Source of the DNA: Eustoma russellianum
Lineage: Eukaryota > Streptophyta > Magnoliopsida > Gentianales > Gentianaceae
DNA: 64,000 nt
NCBI GenBank assembly: GCA_036186865.1
Contig: AP025069.1
Coordinates: forward strand, 19,332,286 to 19,396,285
Direction: 5' to 3'
Every line of letters starts with the position of its first letter. Position 1 is the first letter of the stretch. Under the pieces are notes generated by a model. That model did no database searches and was not told the origin of the DNA. It saw nothing but the letters and a program-made list of their open reading frames with translations. The position numbers were made by a program, and so were the translations under genes. Shown piece after piece: positions 45,170 through 57,706 of the stretch.

Positions 45170-47775
45170 TGTAGCGCCCCGCTCTCAAACCCTAGCATCG
45201 GGAATGGTGCACCCACCGTATCTCACTAAGGAGAATACAAGGCGTCGAATCAACTTTCTACATGTCCGAAAATACGTAGAAATTTTTCTCGCGGAAACGA
45301 AATTCCATAATATTAAATTACTTGAATACAAGAAAATCCTTAGTAGAATAATAAATAAGACATGACAAGAATGTCAACATGCTAACATCTAGAGTCTATC
45401 GAACTAAACAAGGTGATGTATGATGGAAACCCCAATGAACTAATAACGGACAGTCGCAAGGTCTCCTCGTATCCTAGTTGCGACCGTCAGTGTGCCCATA
45501 CTACCATGTCAGCCCCATCCTCAGCAAAGATATAGTCGTATGCTTCCTCGTGCTCACTTGGTGGGGGGAAGTAGGGGTGAGTGACGGAAAATCACTCAGT
45601 AGGCACCTGCCCTCCAACTAGTACAAGACGAGCATCCAAAAATGATAAAACACATAGCACATAACATGGTATCACATAAGCATATGAAAGAATGCGGAAA
45701 GGTAATTCACTCCAGATAAAAATACGCAACATCGTGATGCATGTCCTACTATGTATGACACACGCAACAAAGTCATGTCACACAGAATGCCGATATCTCC
45801 ACCGTGCAATACATGAACCTGGGTCCTATTGAGTGGCTATGGGTCGTACCCACCCACAGTCACCATACTGAGTGTGCGTGGCTGCGCCACCGTACACCAT
45901 CCTGAGTGTGCGTGGCCCCGCCACCGTATACTATCCTGAGCGCCCGTGACCCGTACGTCACGACCCGCCATCATGCAATGCACGTGCCATGAATGCAAAA
46001 ACACAGTCGTCTGAGGCACCTGACCCATCCTCACCATCCTCCGGCACTCAATTCTAGGTTCACTTAATGATCGCCTGAGGCCCCTGGCCTATCCTCACCA
46101 TCTTCTGGCACTCAAATCTAGGTTCATTTATTATTCGAGTATTGATTTAATGTTGTTTGATGTTAAACTTATTTTTCCATGGCTTGTATATATTTATTGT
46201 GCATTTTCTATATTTTTCCTCATTTTCCCCTAATTTATTTCTATTTATTACCTAATTATCCAAATTAAATACATTATCACAATTATCAAAATTTAATGGA
46301 AATATTCTAATTTCAGCATTTTATAATTTCTAAAATTTATTTATAATTTTCTGATATTTATTTATATTTTTCTTTTAATTATTACTATTTTTATTTAATT
46401 AAATAACAATTATAAAAATTCCAGAATTCAGAAATTAATAGGTTCTACAGAAATTGGGCTGGCCTCGTTCGCCAGCCCTGGTCCACTCGCTCTGTCGGCC
46501 TGGCACGCCAGGGTCCGACCTATTTCATCTTTTTCTTTTTTTTATTTTCGACGGTCCGTTGGCTATTCGGCCCGGTCCGCTAAGCCGCCGCCCTTTTTTT
46601 CATATCCTTCAACAAATTGGGCCAAGCCTGGTGCAAGTGCAGCTGGCCCGTTAAGGGCTGGCCTGTCCACTCAGTCCGGGCTTCGGCCCTTTTTACCTTA
46701 ACTTTTTTTTAAATCAGGGTTCCCAGCAGAGACGCCAGAGATGCGTGCAGCACCTTCGCGCGCATGGCGGCCACGAGCGGCTGCTTCCAGCGGCGCGTGC
46801 GGCGCACCGGTGGCCTCCGGCTGTCATTTTTCGACCCCGATCTATATTTTAACATATTTTTAGTCTATGGGAACCTATTCTAAGGTTAAAACAAGGACTA
46901 ATGACCCTAAATATACTAAAGGTGTGATATTTTGATTATCAAATTTTTTACTAAAATCAAATCCAAATCATGCAAACCAAAAGTGTACGATAAACATGTA
47001 TTTCACAGAATAATCATCATATCATGGATTTCAACAGAGGAAACATCATAAACACATAGATTACCACTCAAGCATGCCTGAGATTGTACCTACTGGATGG
47101 GAAAAAGAGAACCTACCTCGATTGTAGACTGAGTATCAACCAAAAAAAAGACTACTTGACTTCTTTTCCTTTCTTCCTCCTTCTTCCCTCTTCTCTGCCA
47201 CTGCCCCTCATCTCTCTGGCGCTATTCTATTTTTTTTCTTATGTTTCCTGTCCCAGCCGAAATTTGTCCCCCCCTTGGCATTTATCCTTTTTCAGTTTAG
47301 CAACATTTAAGGGGGGCAGTTATTCTCCCCCGTAACCACTTCCTATTATCTTTTTTTTGTTTAATAAATATCCTTAATTCCCCAGCCCCTCATTTTGAGT
47401 ACAATTGTTGCATATTTAAAGGGGGCCGTTGCTCCCCACAATTCACACCCACTAACTTTTTATTTATTTATTTATTTTATTCTTGTTATTATCCACTTCC
47501 TTATTCTTTTCTTTATTTTATTTTTCTTTTAATTTTTGATACACTTTACGGCACATTTTGTTTACATCATCTAATTTTTTTAATTATCTATTATTTATTT
47601 TTTATCCTATGCATATATATATATATATATATAACAACTTCATAGATTATAATATTAATTAGACAAAATTCGACACACTTCAGTTAATTTAATTTCGAAA
47701 AGGTCGTTATGCCCGTCGACTATTTAATATTAAACTAACGTGTAACAACTACTTCAAAAATTTCGGGTTATAACA
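45170..47775 (-). mobile_element. Solo LTR of a second gypsy (chromovirus-like) family, inside gag of D
   Basis: Plus reading runs 'tgtagcgccccgc' to 'gggttataaca', so the LTR reads TGTTATAACCCG...GCGCTACA on the minus strand, 2606 bp. Flanks are cctta (45165-45169) and ccttg (47776-47780), a duplication with one change. It contains tandem repeats at about 45835-46130 (a 36-bp 'ctgagtgtgcgtggc' unit and a 70-bp unit), a GC-rich block near 46450-46830 and a short acidic frame at 45487-45558. Ends resemble the Tekay-like LTRs of A-C but the body does not. Confidence 0.85.
45487..45558 (-). other. Short acidic reading frame in the second-family LTR
   Basis: The minus strand reads SEHEEAYDYIFAEDGADMVV, then WAH and a stop. 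It sits at a similar distance from the LTR end as the frames in A-C and shares the pattern Y..IF.ED. Confidence 0.4.
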
Positions 47776-47856
47776 CCTTGGCGCCCACCTCTTGTAAAAC
47801 TTGCTATCAAATGGCTCCAACTTTGACATATCTGGAAGAGCTTCTTTGGTTGCCAT
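47776..47856 (-). pseudogene. Copia D gag, N-terminal piece
   Basis: It starts ATG at 47856 and reads MATKEALPDMSKLEPFDSKF, then YKRWA, the usual copia gag opening (LEPFDG.NYKRW). The solo LTR interrupts it after the Trp. Only 18 bp separate the ATG from the LTR end, and no normal primer site is present. Confidence 0.8.
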
Positions 47857-47874
47857 AGTAAATTGCTTTAAGAT

Positions 47875-48711
47875 TGTTAGAAAATATGTAGATGGCACAT
47901 GAAAACAAGACAAGAAAGACAACAACAAAAGCCGAGACGAGTTTCAAGATAACTCTGTCCTTAAAGCAATTTAGTCTCTACTGGTGAGCAAGATAGACAA
48001 CAAGACTAATGCTTCCCAAGATATAATGGCTTGCTCTCTTTAGATTGCTCCACTAGAGAGAGTTTGGACTTGATGGTAGAAGAGATTGATAGTAGAAAGA
48101 ATGGAAGAAGAAAGTGATGCAGAAATTCACTTGTTTTTCAAGAATTTTTCATGAATATGTTTAAGATAGCAAAACCTACTATTTGTAGGCTTTCAGTTTT
48201 CAAAAACCAATTAGAAAAGACCCTTTTTCTGCATACTTTTTCCCTTTGGATCATCCATGAACGTTTTGTATGAAGGGAGATGTCTTATGGTGTAGAAGTT
48301 ACATCTTTTATGAACAGACACAATACTTCAGCGCCTAATGTAGGCGTTCAATGTGTTCTGGACGTTTTCTAGACACTTCAGGCGCCTTATGTAGGCGTTC
48401 GAAGCGTTCTGGAAGATTTCTGGAACACTCCAGATGCCTTATGTAAGCGTTCGAAGTGTTCTGGAAGTTTTCTGAAACACTTCGAACACCTACTTTAGGC
48501 GCTTCATCCTACATTAGGCCCCTAAACTAGGTGTTCAAAGTGTTTTTGAAACTTTCTTCAACACATGAAGCATCTCATATGTTTGGGATGCTTCCACTTC
48601 TTTATATTGTCCAAAAAAACACTCCAAACTTCATCCAATCTCCTATCAATAGATCACATAATATTATACAAGGTTGGACCACAAGATTTAAAATACTTTT
48701 AAGTACTTTTC
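47875..48711 (-). repeat. 5' LTR of copia D, split by gypsy C
   Basis: It matches 40093-40889. It stops at 'aagtacttttc' where gypsy C begins; the last five bases (caaca) are at 63615-63619. It contains palindromic motif units at 48320-48545. Confidence 0.88.
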
Positions 48712-50315
48712 TGTCATACCCCGTAACTTTTAAGCACGACTTTCAATACGTTAGGTCAACCTTAAATGCAATTTAATTAATGATGTAGGATGTGTTAATT
48801 AGTTACTTAAAATATAGGAAAAATAAGAAAAGGGGTTAGAAGTAGAATTAAAGGTAATTAAGGGTAATTACATAAAAGGCCCCTACTAAAGATAGGAGAG
48901 TTACACCACACTTTGGTATAACTCCCCATTGGCATTAAGGGGGACGGTTATAACACCAAAAAGGAGAGGGGAAACCGGCTGCAGGAAAAAGAGAAGGAAG
49001 AGGAGAGGAAAAAGAGAGAAAAGAGAAAGAGAGAAAGGAAGAAGAAAAGGAGGAAGAATTGCGGTCAAACTAGGTGCAATCCTTACCGAAATTCTGCAGT
49101 AAATCCGTAAGATTAACTATAAACCAAGGAAAGTAATCTTTCTATACGCTTTACGCTAATTTTGATACTTTAGGCCCTATGTTCTTACAAAGAGAAAACT
49201 TGGATCACACATTAGTAGTTTTGTCTTGTCTATGCTAAATGCTTTATTATATGTGTAATTGTTGTTGTTGTTGAGTAAAGTTATGTTCTTTGGGCCAATA
49301 TCTGAAAATAATTATGTTGTGATCTTTGTTGTTAAATATGCCCACAAGAGTGTTATACGTGATGTGTTCATTGTCCTTGTGTAAGTTCTTAAGTTTGGTG
49401 ATTACACCTTAGATGCTTTGAGTGTGTTTGCAGGGAGTGGGAGGATGAATGTTGACATTGTTGTAAGACTTGTTGCGTTGAAAGGTTTGAAGATATCTAT
49501 TGAAAGTTGTGGGTGATAGAAGGTTTAGGGTGGATACTAGTTTACTTGTTTAAGGATCAAATCATGTTAGTTGTGTGTTAAGCATGATGAATCCAGGAGC
49601 TAAGATGGACCTTGAAGGGTTGAACATGAAAGGGTTGAAGAAGAAAGGTGTTGGGTGGAAGTTACTGCAGAAAAACTGCAGTTTAGAACCGTCAGAACAC
49701 TTCGAACACCTACATTAGGCGCTTCAAGTCACATTAGGCGCCTAATGTAGCGTTCAATGTGTCCTGAAGCATCCCCGTACACTTCGAACACCTACATTAG
49801 GCGCTCTATGTCACATTAGGCACTTCATGTAGGCGTTCAATGTCTACGGCACATACTCGAACACTTCGAACGCCTAGTATAGGCGCTTTATGTCACTTTA
49901 GGCACCTCATGTGGCGTTCCAAGTATACTGGAAGTCTTTTTGACCCTTTAGGCGCCCTATGTATGTGTAATAACTTTACACACTTTTTCTGAACATAGAA
50001 TGCAAAGGTATTTGAGGTGCAATTGAGGTGTAGATGGTAAGTTTGATCAAGTAAGAATAAGATTGAATCCTGAGTGAATTAGTAAGACGAACGGACTTGG
50101 AAAGATACGAACATAGAGTGTTTGAGGTGCAAGACTGTATACTTGATATGTAAGAAGTATGTGTGTGTGTGTTACATGTTCGATACGAAGTTACATGTGC
50201 ATCCTGCATCATGACATGGGCACTTGCATTTGATTTGAGATTTGCTTTGCGAAAGAACATGTGTTTGCAAGAAAAGTTTAAAGTTTTCGAAAGACAAAAT
50301 GGCTGCTGGTTGATC

Positions 50316-50560
50316 GCAGGGTATAAAAGTCACGCCTGCGAAAGCAGGGTATAAAAGTGTGACCTGTGAGTCAACAACAGGGTATAAAATATGTTATGGG
50401 GCCGTGGACCTATCAGCACGAATATATGATGTATGTAATGGGGCCGTGGACCTTTCAGCACGGGGTATAAAGTTATATGTAATGGGGTCGTGGACCTTTC
50501 AGCACGGGGTATAAAGTTCTGTTTGCTGTGGACTGATCACCCACAGGGTATAAAGTTCTG
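50316..50560 (+). promoter_or_regulatory. TATA-containing tandem repeat array, 5' LTR of C
   Basis: Units of about 43 bp with 'ggggccgtggacctttcagc' and 'acggggtataaag' follow two 'agggtataaaag' boxes. At least five TATAAA motifs lie 30-45 bp apart. The 3' LTR has two more units. An LTR promoter role is inferred from the TATA boxes only. Confidence 0.5.
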
Positions 50561-50968
50561 CTATGCGAAGAATATGATAAGAAGAGTTATGAAAAGTTTT
50601 GTGAAGTGACACGCATGACATGTTTATGAAAGAAGACATATGCATGGGTGTTGTGTGTGATTTTAAAGAAGTACATGCATCATGATACACGAAGCATAAG
50701 ATTAGATATGTAAGAGACGTGACTAGTTTATGACTTGCTTATGATGATATGTTGTTTTAGTACAGGTTTATGCTCATATCCGTGTATCCTTTATGTGCTT
50801 TATCTGTTTTGAAGAATTCCTAATAAGATGCTACTTGCTAACCCGAGCACCTTATTTTGGACAATGATTTATAAACTGGTGACTCGTCGTGTGTGATCCC
50901 GTAAGGTGTATAGACGGGTTACTTGCTGGCGATAATTTCGCTAAGAACAGATACTCTATTCCTTTTCA

Positions 50969-51049
50969 GGTGAGCCGGAATATGAGATGATATTTATCGA
51001 AGACGATGGCGAGTGGGCTCAATGGGATGACGGACATGGGAATAGATAG
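50969..51049 (+). other. Conserved short acidic reading frame in LTR (copy C, 5')
   Basis: Behind 'attccttttcag' it reads GEPEYEMIFIEDDGEWAQWD, then DGHGNR and a stop. Relative to copy A, most differences are silent. Confidence 0.5.
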
Positions 51050-51319
51050 ATGCTGGATTACTTTCTTTAAGTTTCGGAAACTCAATGTTATTATGTGTTC
51101 TGGAACTTATGTTAGCTAGATGAACAAACACCTTTTATTTCCGCTGCATTTTCTGGTTGTAATATTGACGATGAAGGTTTAGATTTTATGACGTTTCCGC
51201 TGATTTATCTTACGTCATGAATGATGTACGCTTGATCTACTTGACGCTTCGTAGTTCTCATAGTAGGCAACGGCGGGTGCACTGGTTCCGATGACAGTGT
51301 CGGGCCGGGGCGCTACAGG

Positions 51320-51331
51320 TGGTATCAGAGA
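51320..51331 (+). other. Primer binding site of gypsy C
   Basis: TGGTATCAGAGA two bases after the LTR end; last base differs from the tRNA-Met consensus. Confidence 0.85.
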
Positions 51332-51597
51332 CCAGGCTTCAGATCTATCTCGGAAACTTAGGTTCATGATCTTTACACACCTAAGTTATGATTCTCCCTT
51401 AAGGTTGATCCTTAGTTATAAGTACTGATTTCGTTAGTGTTTAAGTATGATCTGGGTTGGGTGTGTGCGAGCGCGTTTATCATCTAATTTCGTATTAGTA
51501 GTTGTACTACATACCTCACCCATTCGTACGCGTTCAAGCTTTCAGTAATCTCTTGTATTTATTGAATGCTAATGCAATGTTAACCTTTCAGTGAAAT

Positions 51598-52671
51598 ATG
51601 CCTCCAAGAAGAGAGAACACAGGGAACACTAACAATGAACAAGAGAACCAGCCACCACAAGTTGTTTTACCCCAGGTGCTCACTGATGCGCTAACGGTGA
51701 TCGCACAAGGGTTTGCTCAGTAGCATCAGCCTCCACCGCCTCCACCACCGCAGCACAATATCCGGTTCTTCTACGGAGAGATGAGGAAGATGAGAGTTCC
51801 GGAGTTTGGAGGATGTACCGATCCGGAGGAGGCTCAACACTGGTTGGCTGAGGTAGAGAAATGTTTTCGGTTAGTGCAAGTGCCGGAGGAGATAAAGGTT
51901 GATGTGGCCACACCCCTTCTAAGTGGCAAGGCTGGCGAATGATGGGGCGGAATAGTGTTGAGAATGACCCCACCTATCTCGTGGGCGCAGTTCTGTGGTG
52001 TGTTCCTGAAGTATTATGTGCCAGAGACGGCTATACTGGATAAGATTAGGGCATTCGACCGACTTGAGCAGGGTCGGATGACCGTATCAGAATATGCTGA
52101 TTGTTTCCACGCTTTGGGAAAGTTTGCCCCGGCGATTATGTCTGATAATCGCCTTAAGATGACAAAGTTCGAGAGAGGCTTGGACTCGAGGATACAGTCG
52201 GCGATAGTGAACGCAGGAATGAAAACTTACGAGGACATGTTAGATGCATGTTTTCGGGTTGAGAGCGATTTCCGCAGAGTAGCGGCAAGAGCAGCTAGTG
52301 CTGGAGGGTCTGATAGAGGCAAGAGGCCAAGAGATGATGTGAGGGTTGGTGGAAGACCCGGACGTTGGGTCAAGATTCCGAAGAGAGGACCAGTTGGGAA
52401 TTTTCAGAGACTTCCACTTCAGAATCCAGTAGTTCAGCAGGGTATAGGAGTTTGCCCTCATTGCAACAAGAACCATGTCGGAGAGCTTGGAAAGTGGCAG
52501 GAGCATGTTTTCGATGCGGTCAAGTGGGTCACATGATTAGGGACTGTCCGGAGATGAAGAAAAATAATCCGGGAGAAGCGGCTCAGCAGCCGAGAGCGAA
52601 GCCTCGAGCAAATGCCCGTGTACATCTCATGACGGACACAGATGTGCAGGAGGCTACCGATGTAGTAGCAG
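51598..52671 (+). pseudogene. Gypsy C gag, nearly intact
   Basis: Start ATG at 51598 follows 'acctttcagtgaaat'. The protein has a Gln/Pro-rich N-terminal stretch, the gag capsid domain (EEAQHWLAEVEKCFRLVQVP ... FGGCTDP), a basic region and two Cys motifs ending in CFRCGQVGHMIRDC. Defects: TAG at 51721-51723, TGA at 51940-51942 and a one-base loss near 52485 that destroys the first Cys motif. Gag ends at AG|GTACC; unspliced RNA would stop three codons later (TGA 52681). Compared with A, the start codon is kept. Confidence 0.88.
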
Positions 52672-52757
52672 GTACCATTTGAATTAAGTTTAAATCCTTA
52701 ATGAATTAAGTGTTTATGTGCTTAACTTTTTGTGTGTAAAACTTTATATGGCCTTAG
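52672..52757 (+). other. Putative spliceosomal intron 1 of gypsy C
   Basis: 86 bp, GTACCATTTG...GGCCTTAG. Excision joins GTAGCAG to GTGCGG (VAG-AVLVNK), keeping gag and protease in one frame. AT-rich, with several T-runs and in-frame stops. Confidence 0.65.
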
Positions 52758-53034
52758 GTGCGGTTTTAGTAAATAAGATGCCTGCCAATGTACTTTTCGA
52801 TAGCGGCGCAAGCCACTCCTTTGTAGCGAAGAGATTCACTAAGCACCTTGGTAGTTTGCCTGAATGGTTAGAAACTCCGTATCGTGTTCAAGCGGCCGGA
52901 GATCAGGTTATGGTTTCGTATCAGCAGTATCGATATTGCGAGTTAGAGTTTGAAGGCCAAACGTTCTCCGAAACTGATCCCTATTCAGATGTATGACTTT
53001 GATGTTATATTGGGAATGGACTGGATGGCCAAGC
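52758..53034 (+). pseudogene. Gypsy C protease, cut by copia E
   Basis: AVLVNKMPANVLFDSGASHS with an intact DSG active site. A two-base loss near 52967 shifts the frame. The conserved ILGMDWM follows in the new frame and copia E begins at 53035, a few codons later. The remainder resumes at 57726. Confidence 0.88.
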
Positions 53035-55541
53035 TGTTGGACCGTGCACCTGCAATAAACACCACTAGAGGGGGGGTGAATAGTGGTTAGCGGAAATTAC
53101 ACTACAACCCTTTGTTAAAATCCCCTTTGAAAACAGAATCTGAGACCACCTCAGATTCAGAACCCGTTTTTCAAAAATTCACAAATAATTGTACACAACT
53201 CCAAAAATTATGAAACTTTCAAGAATTGAACTTCAATGAGTTAACAAGACTCTGTCGAAAAATCAGACAAAAAGAAGATCGTTTGACCCTTCAAACAAAT
53301 AAAAAGATTCAGATGGTCAATCTGGACAGAATTAGACAGAATGTTGCTGATTTTGCAAATAGTGTTTCTCTTTGAATACTCAACCAAACAGGTTGATCTT
53401 TATATCAAAACACTCCTTAGGATGTGTAGATGAAGTTTCCAAAAGGCCCTGACCTTAAACAATTCTTTAAAAATACAGAATTTAAGTTTTCTCAAAACTG
53501 GTCAGATTGCAGCCAGATTGGAACAGTTATCTTGCAAAGACTGAAAGACTAACTTTTCCTTGCTCAAATCAAGTGATTCTTGTTGCAAATGAAAGCTAAC
53601 AGTCTGAAGTATAACTCCACCAAAAATCACAAATTTTGAAAATGTTTAGCTATTTTTTCAAATTGCGTGAAGTTGAGTGAAAACTGCAGTCAAAAACGGG
53701 CAGAAAACAGAAATAAAGAAACAAGAGAAGAACACCGAAGATTTATCCTGGTTCGGTCAATGTGACCTACTCCAGTCCCAAGGAACACCTTTCCTTGGAT
53801 TTCACTATGAAATGAGCACCTTACAACAAGAGCCAAGCTTGATCCTTGGGTTATACACCAACCCTATTCAAGACTTGGATAATCACCTTCTAAGCAACAC
53901 TTAGTTGCAACTCCTCTAACACCTATTGATGTAGCCTTATAAAGATGGCTAATCAATCTTACAAATGAAGCTCAAGAGGCTTGTAGCACAACAAAAATAT
54001 CAAGAACACCTTTGCTACAACAAAATACAACAACAAGAACAAGAAGATGAATATGAAATCTATAAAATGCTTGTGAGCTTCAAGTGTGTTTCATCTTCTT
54101 CACCAATGCCTCTATTTATAGTGTGAGATGAGCCTTGAAGATAAGAATGCCAATGTGTCATCATCTTCATCATCAACTCCAAATGTCTTCTCATCATTGG
54201 TTGGCTTTGTACACTTGGCAAAATAAAACATCATGATTGGTCCACCTTGGCAAAATGATGTTGGCCGATTTTTTCCACCTTGGATAGTCTCATTTATCCT
54301 TTGCAAAATGTAGATAATAAGAAGAAGATAATGCACCAAAATAACCTCAACTCCTTGCTTGAGAATAGCCATGTGAGCTTTTACTTTTTTTCAAATCAAA
54401 AATTCAGCACCAATTATGTGAAGTAGCCGTTGGCTACAAAGAATTTAACAACAATTCTTTTTGATTTTTCTTAATAAAATAAGAAAGGATAATACCACCA
54501 AATTATCCCCAACTTCAAGCAACATAATAGGACATGTGAAGTCTTCATTTGACTTCAAAAATATGCTGAAAACACCCAAGAAAAACAATATAGCCGTTGG
54601 CTATTTTTAGTAAACTCCAATTGCCAACTAGCTCCTTTTTGGTTGGTCAACTTGTCTCCAACTCATAAAATGAACTCCACATCATATCCACCAGCATATT
54701 CGCGTTTTTCAACATATATATATGTGTAGCAACTCAGATTTTTGAAGAAGAAATAAATAGATAACAATTGACAAGATTATGTCAACGTGTAACACCGAAA
54801 TTCTCCAATATTTCTTCTTATATGTTGAGATCATTTCCACACCTTAGACACCTTTAATATCTCTGAATAATGATGATAAATATCCTCTTATAACATATAT
54901 AAGAGGGTCTTCAAGAAAAAAATAGAATGTGACATCTCAGATCGTCACATATCCAGCTATAGTCAATAATATCATCGGTTGAGAGAATAAGATATAAGAT
55001 CACCATATTATCTTCAAAATAATAATAACACAGCTCCAGAATGAAGATAATAATATGCTCAAGAGATTCCTTGAGTGAAAATACCATAAATACCCTCAGG
55101 GGTGTGAAATGACCAAAATACCCCTGGTGTGAGAAAACTCCAAAAATGACCCCGATGGTCAGAAATAATCACAATTCCACCTTTGTCATGATAAATAGGA
55201 TCAGAATACCTCCTTGAAACATTTTCATCATGTGATGTTCCTACAAAACTCAAACTACCAATTTTGCCCTTTTTGGTAAGTTGTAGAAACTTCCAAGGCA
55301 CGTTAGTCACAAGACATTTAAAATCACCAAAAACACATAATATTCACATAATGAACATGTATAAATCATATACAAATGAAAACAACCAATTCATCACATT
55401 TTAGAAAATTATTTCAAAAAAAAAACTAAACATCAATATCATTTTTCTTCACTTATTCATCTTTTTCATTTATAACACCATATGTGACATGTAACACTTA
55501 AAATCATGACTTTGAAAATTATCCAAACATATTTCTCAACA
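53035..55541 (-). repeat. 3' LTR of copia E
   Basis: 2507 bp, bounded on the right by the tract 'attctcccccttttgg' (minus AAAAGGGGGAGAAT). No gene inside; it includes 'cctggttcggtcaatgtgac' (about 53747), a phrase common in LTRs of this group. Confidence 0.85.
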
Positions 55542-55752
55542 TTCTCCCCCTTTTGGATGATTTTCAAAATAACCCTAACATGATTTTAATGTCACAACTT
55601 ATAATTAAAAATTTAACCAAATGTTTTCAACTTTTAAATAGTATGCTGCTCCCCCTCAACTCATACTCTCCCCCTTAACCTATACTCAACTCATAACCAA
55701 TTGAAACTTATCATTTCAAACCAAATGATGACTTACCAACTAAAATCTAAAA

Positions 55753-57706
55753 TCATGTGCTTATTCTATCTCCCCCTTTATTTTGCAAATCATGCAAAAG
55801 ATAGAACCATACAATGGTATCGTAAGTCATCATACCTAACTTGGCACGCAAGTTTTCAAACGTGGCTTGATTAAGGGGTTTGGTAAAGATATCAGCGATT
55901 TGGTGATCAGTTCTTATATGGTTTATCACTATGTCCTCATTTTGAACACGATCGCGAAGAAAGTGGTATCGCACCTCAATGTGTTTAGCCTTAGAATGAA
56001 GCACCGGATTCCGGGAAAGATTGATTGCACTTGTGCTATCGCAGAAAATTGGAATCTGCTTCATTTTAATGCCAAAATCACTAAGTTGCTGTTTAAGCCA
56101 AAGTATTTGGGTAGTACATAAACTCAAAGCAATATACTCGGCTTTAGTGGTAGAAAGAGCTACACTAGCTTGCTTTTTAGAAAACCAAGAAATCAAGTTG
56201 GTTCCTATGAATTGACAAGTACCGCTAGTGGATTTTCTATCTAACTTACAACCACCGTAATCAGCATCACTATATGCGTGTAATTCCAACTTAGCGTTTC
56301 TATCATACCACAGTCCTAAGTGAGGTGTATGCTTAAGATATCTAAAGATCTTTTTCACGGCATTGTAATGTGATACCTTGGGACAAGATTGAAACCTAGC
56401 ACACATACATACACTAAACATGATGTCAGGTCTTGATGCAGTTAAGTATAACAGTGATCCAATCATAGACCTATAGAGTGTGTCATCAAAAGGTTTACCA
56501 TTTTCATCCTTATCAAGTTTGGTACTAACACTCATGGGGGTAGTTGTAGGTTTCAACTCTTCAAAACCAAACTTCTTAATCATATCATTGACATACTTAA
56601 GTTGGCTAATATGAATTCCTTGAGGGGTTTGTTTAATTTGAAGTCCTAAGAAATAATTCAACTCTCCTACCATTGACATTTCAAACTCCGACTTCATACA
56701 CTCTTCAAAGTCTTTTACTAAGGTAGGGTTGGTTGAACCAAAGATGATATCGTCAACATATATTTGAACTATTAACAAATCATTACCTTTTCTTTTTAGG
56801 AATAATGTGTTGTCTATAGTTCCCCTTTGATAATTATTTGCAATAAGAAAGTTTGCAAATCTATCATACCAAGCTCTTGGAGCTTGTTTCAAACCATATA
56901 AAGCTTTCTTAAGCTTGTACACATGGTTAGGATTCTTTGGATCTTCGAATCCAGGGGGTTGTTTGACAAACACCTCTTCTTGGATGTATCCATTCAAGAA
57001 TGCACTCTTGACATCCATTTGGAAGAGCTTAATATTGCTTAGACTTGCAATTGCAAGTAACAATCTAATTGCTTCTATTCGTGCAACGGGTGCAAAGGTT
57101 TCTTCATAATCTATACCTTCTTGTTGATTATATCCTTGTGCGACTAGTCTAGCTTTATTTCTTGTAATGTTTCCTTGTTCGTCCATCTTATTCCTAAACA
57201 CCCATTTCGTTCCTATTATTGACTTGTTTTCGGGTTTAGGTACTAAGTCCCACACGTTGTTCCTTGTGAATTGATTTAATTCCTCATGCATAGCATCTAA
57301 CCAAGAGATATCACCTAAGGCTTCCTTTACGTTCTTAGGTTCTAATTGTGAGATTAAGCTATGTCCTTCAAGTTGACTTATATTTCTACGTGTTCTAACC
57401 CCAACACTTGGATCCCCAATGATTAATTCTCTAGGATGCCACCAATTCCTAGATTGACTAGGTTCACCCATATCTTGTTCAAATGTTTCATTAGTATGAA
57501 CATTATCATATGTAATTGGATCATTAGTTACATTATCTTCCAATTGCAAAGTTTCTTCATTTATATCATCTAAGGGTTCATGCATGTCTTGTTCAGGGGG
57601 AGTTGGTTCTAGATGATCAAGTACAGGCTCAAGTAATACATCATCATCAAACATATTTTCAACATTTGTTTCTTGTTTATTTTGATGTTTATTACTAACT
57701 TCAAAG
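55753..57706 (-). CDS. Copia E reverse transcriptase-RNase H, open over 633 codons
   Basis: From ATG at 57654 the frame is uninterrupted for 633 residues; coding extends a further 17 codons upstream to the deletion point. Residues 1-90 are an acidic linker after integrase. RT runs from about 130 ([24 protein letters not shown]) through [12 protein letters not shown] (211-222) and [12 protein letters not shown] (251-262) to the catalytic YVDD at 299-302. RNase H shows AYSDADYGG (460-468), TKAEYIAL (503-510), [11 protein letters not shown] (537-547) and DIFTKPL near 588. The style is Sirevirus. Without gag, protease, integrase or a promoter LTR it can only be a remnant. Confidence 0.9.

Larger units (their letters stand above)
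48712..51317 (+). repeat. 5' LTR of gypsy C
   Basis: TGTCATACCCCG...GGGGCGCTACA, 2606 bp. GA-rich tract 48965-49055, palindromic motif array 49695-49945, TATA array 50316-50560 with three GGGGCCGTGG units, acidic frame 50969-51049. Confidence 0.93.

Noticed and set aside
49695..49945. Regular spacing of short palindromic repeats, superficially CRISPR-like
   Set aside because: The units are inverted repeats with diverged copies and no unique spacers, inside plant LTRs, with no cas genes.
49976..50260. 94-codon minus-strand frame, repeated almost identically at 62183-62467
   Set aside because: Both lie antisense in the two LTRs of gypsy C. The repetition follows from LTR duplication; no known domain.
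52240..52506. Minus-strand frame opposite gag of gypsy C
   Set aside because: Antisense shadow of gag.
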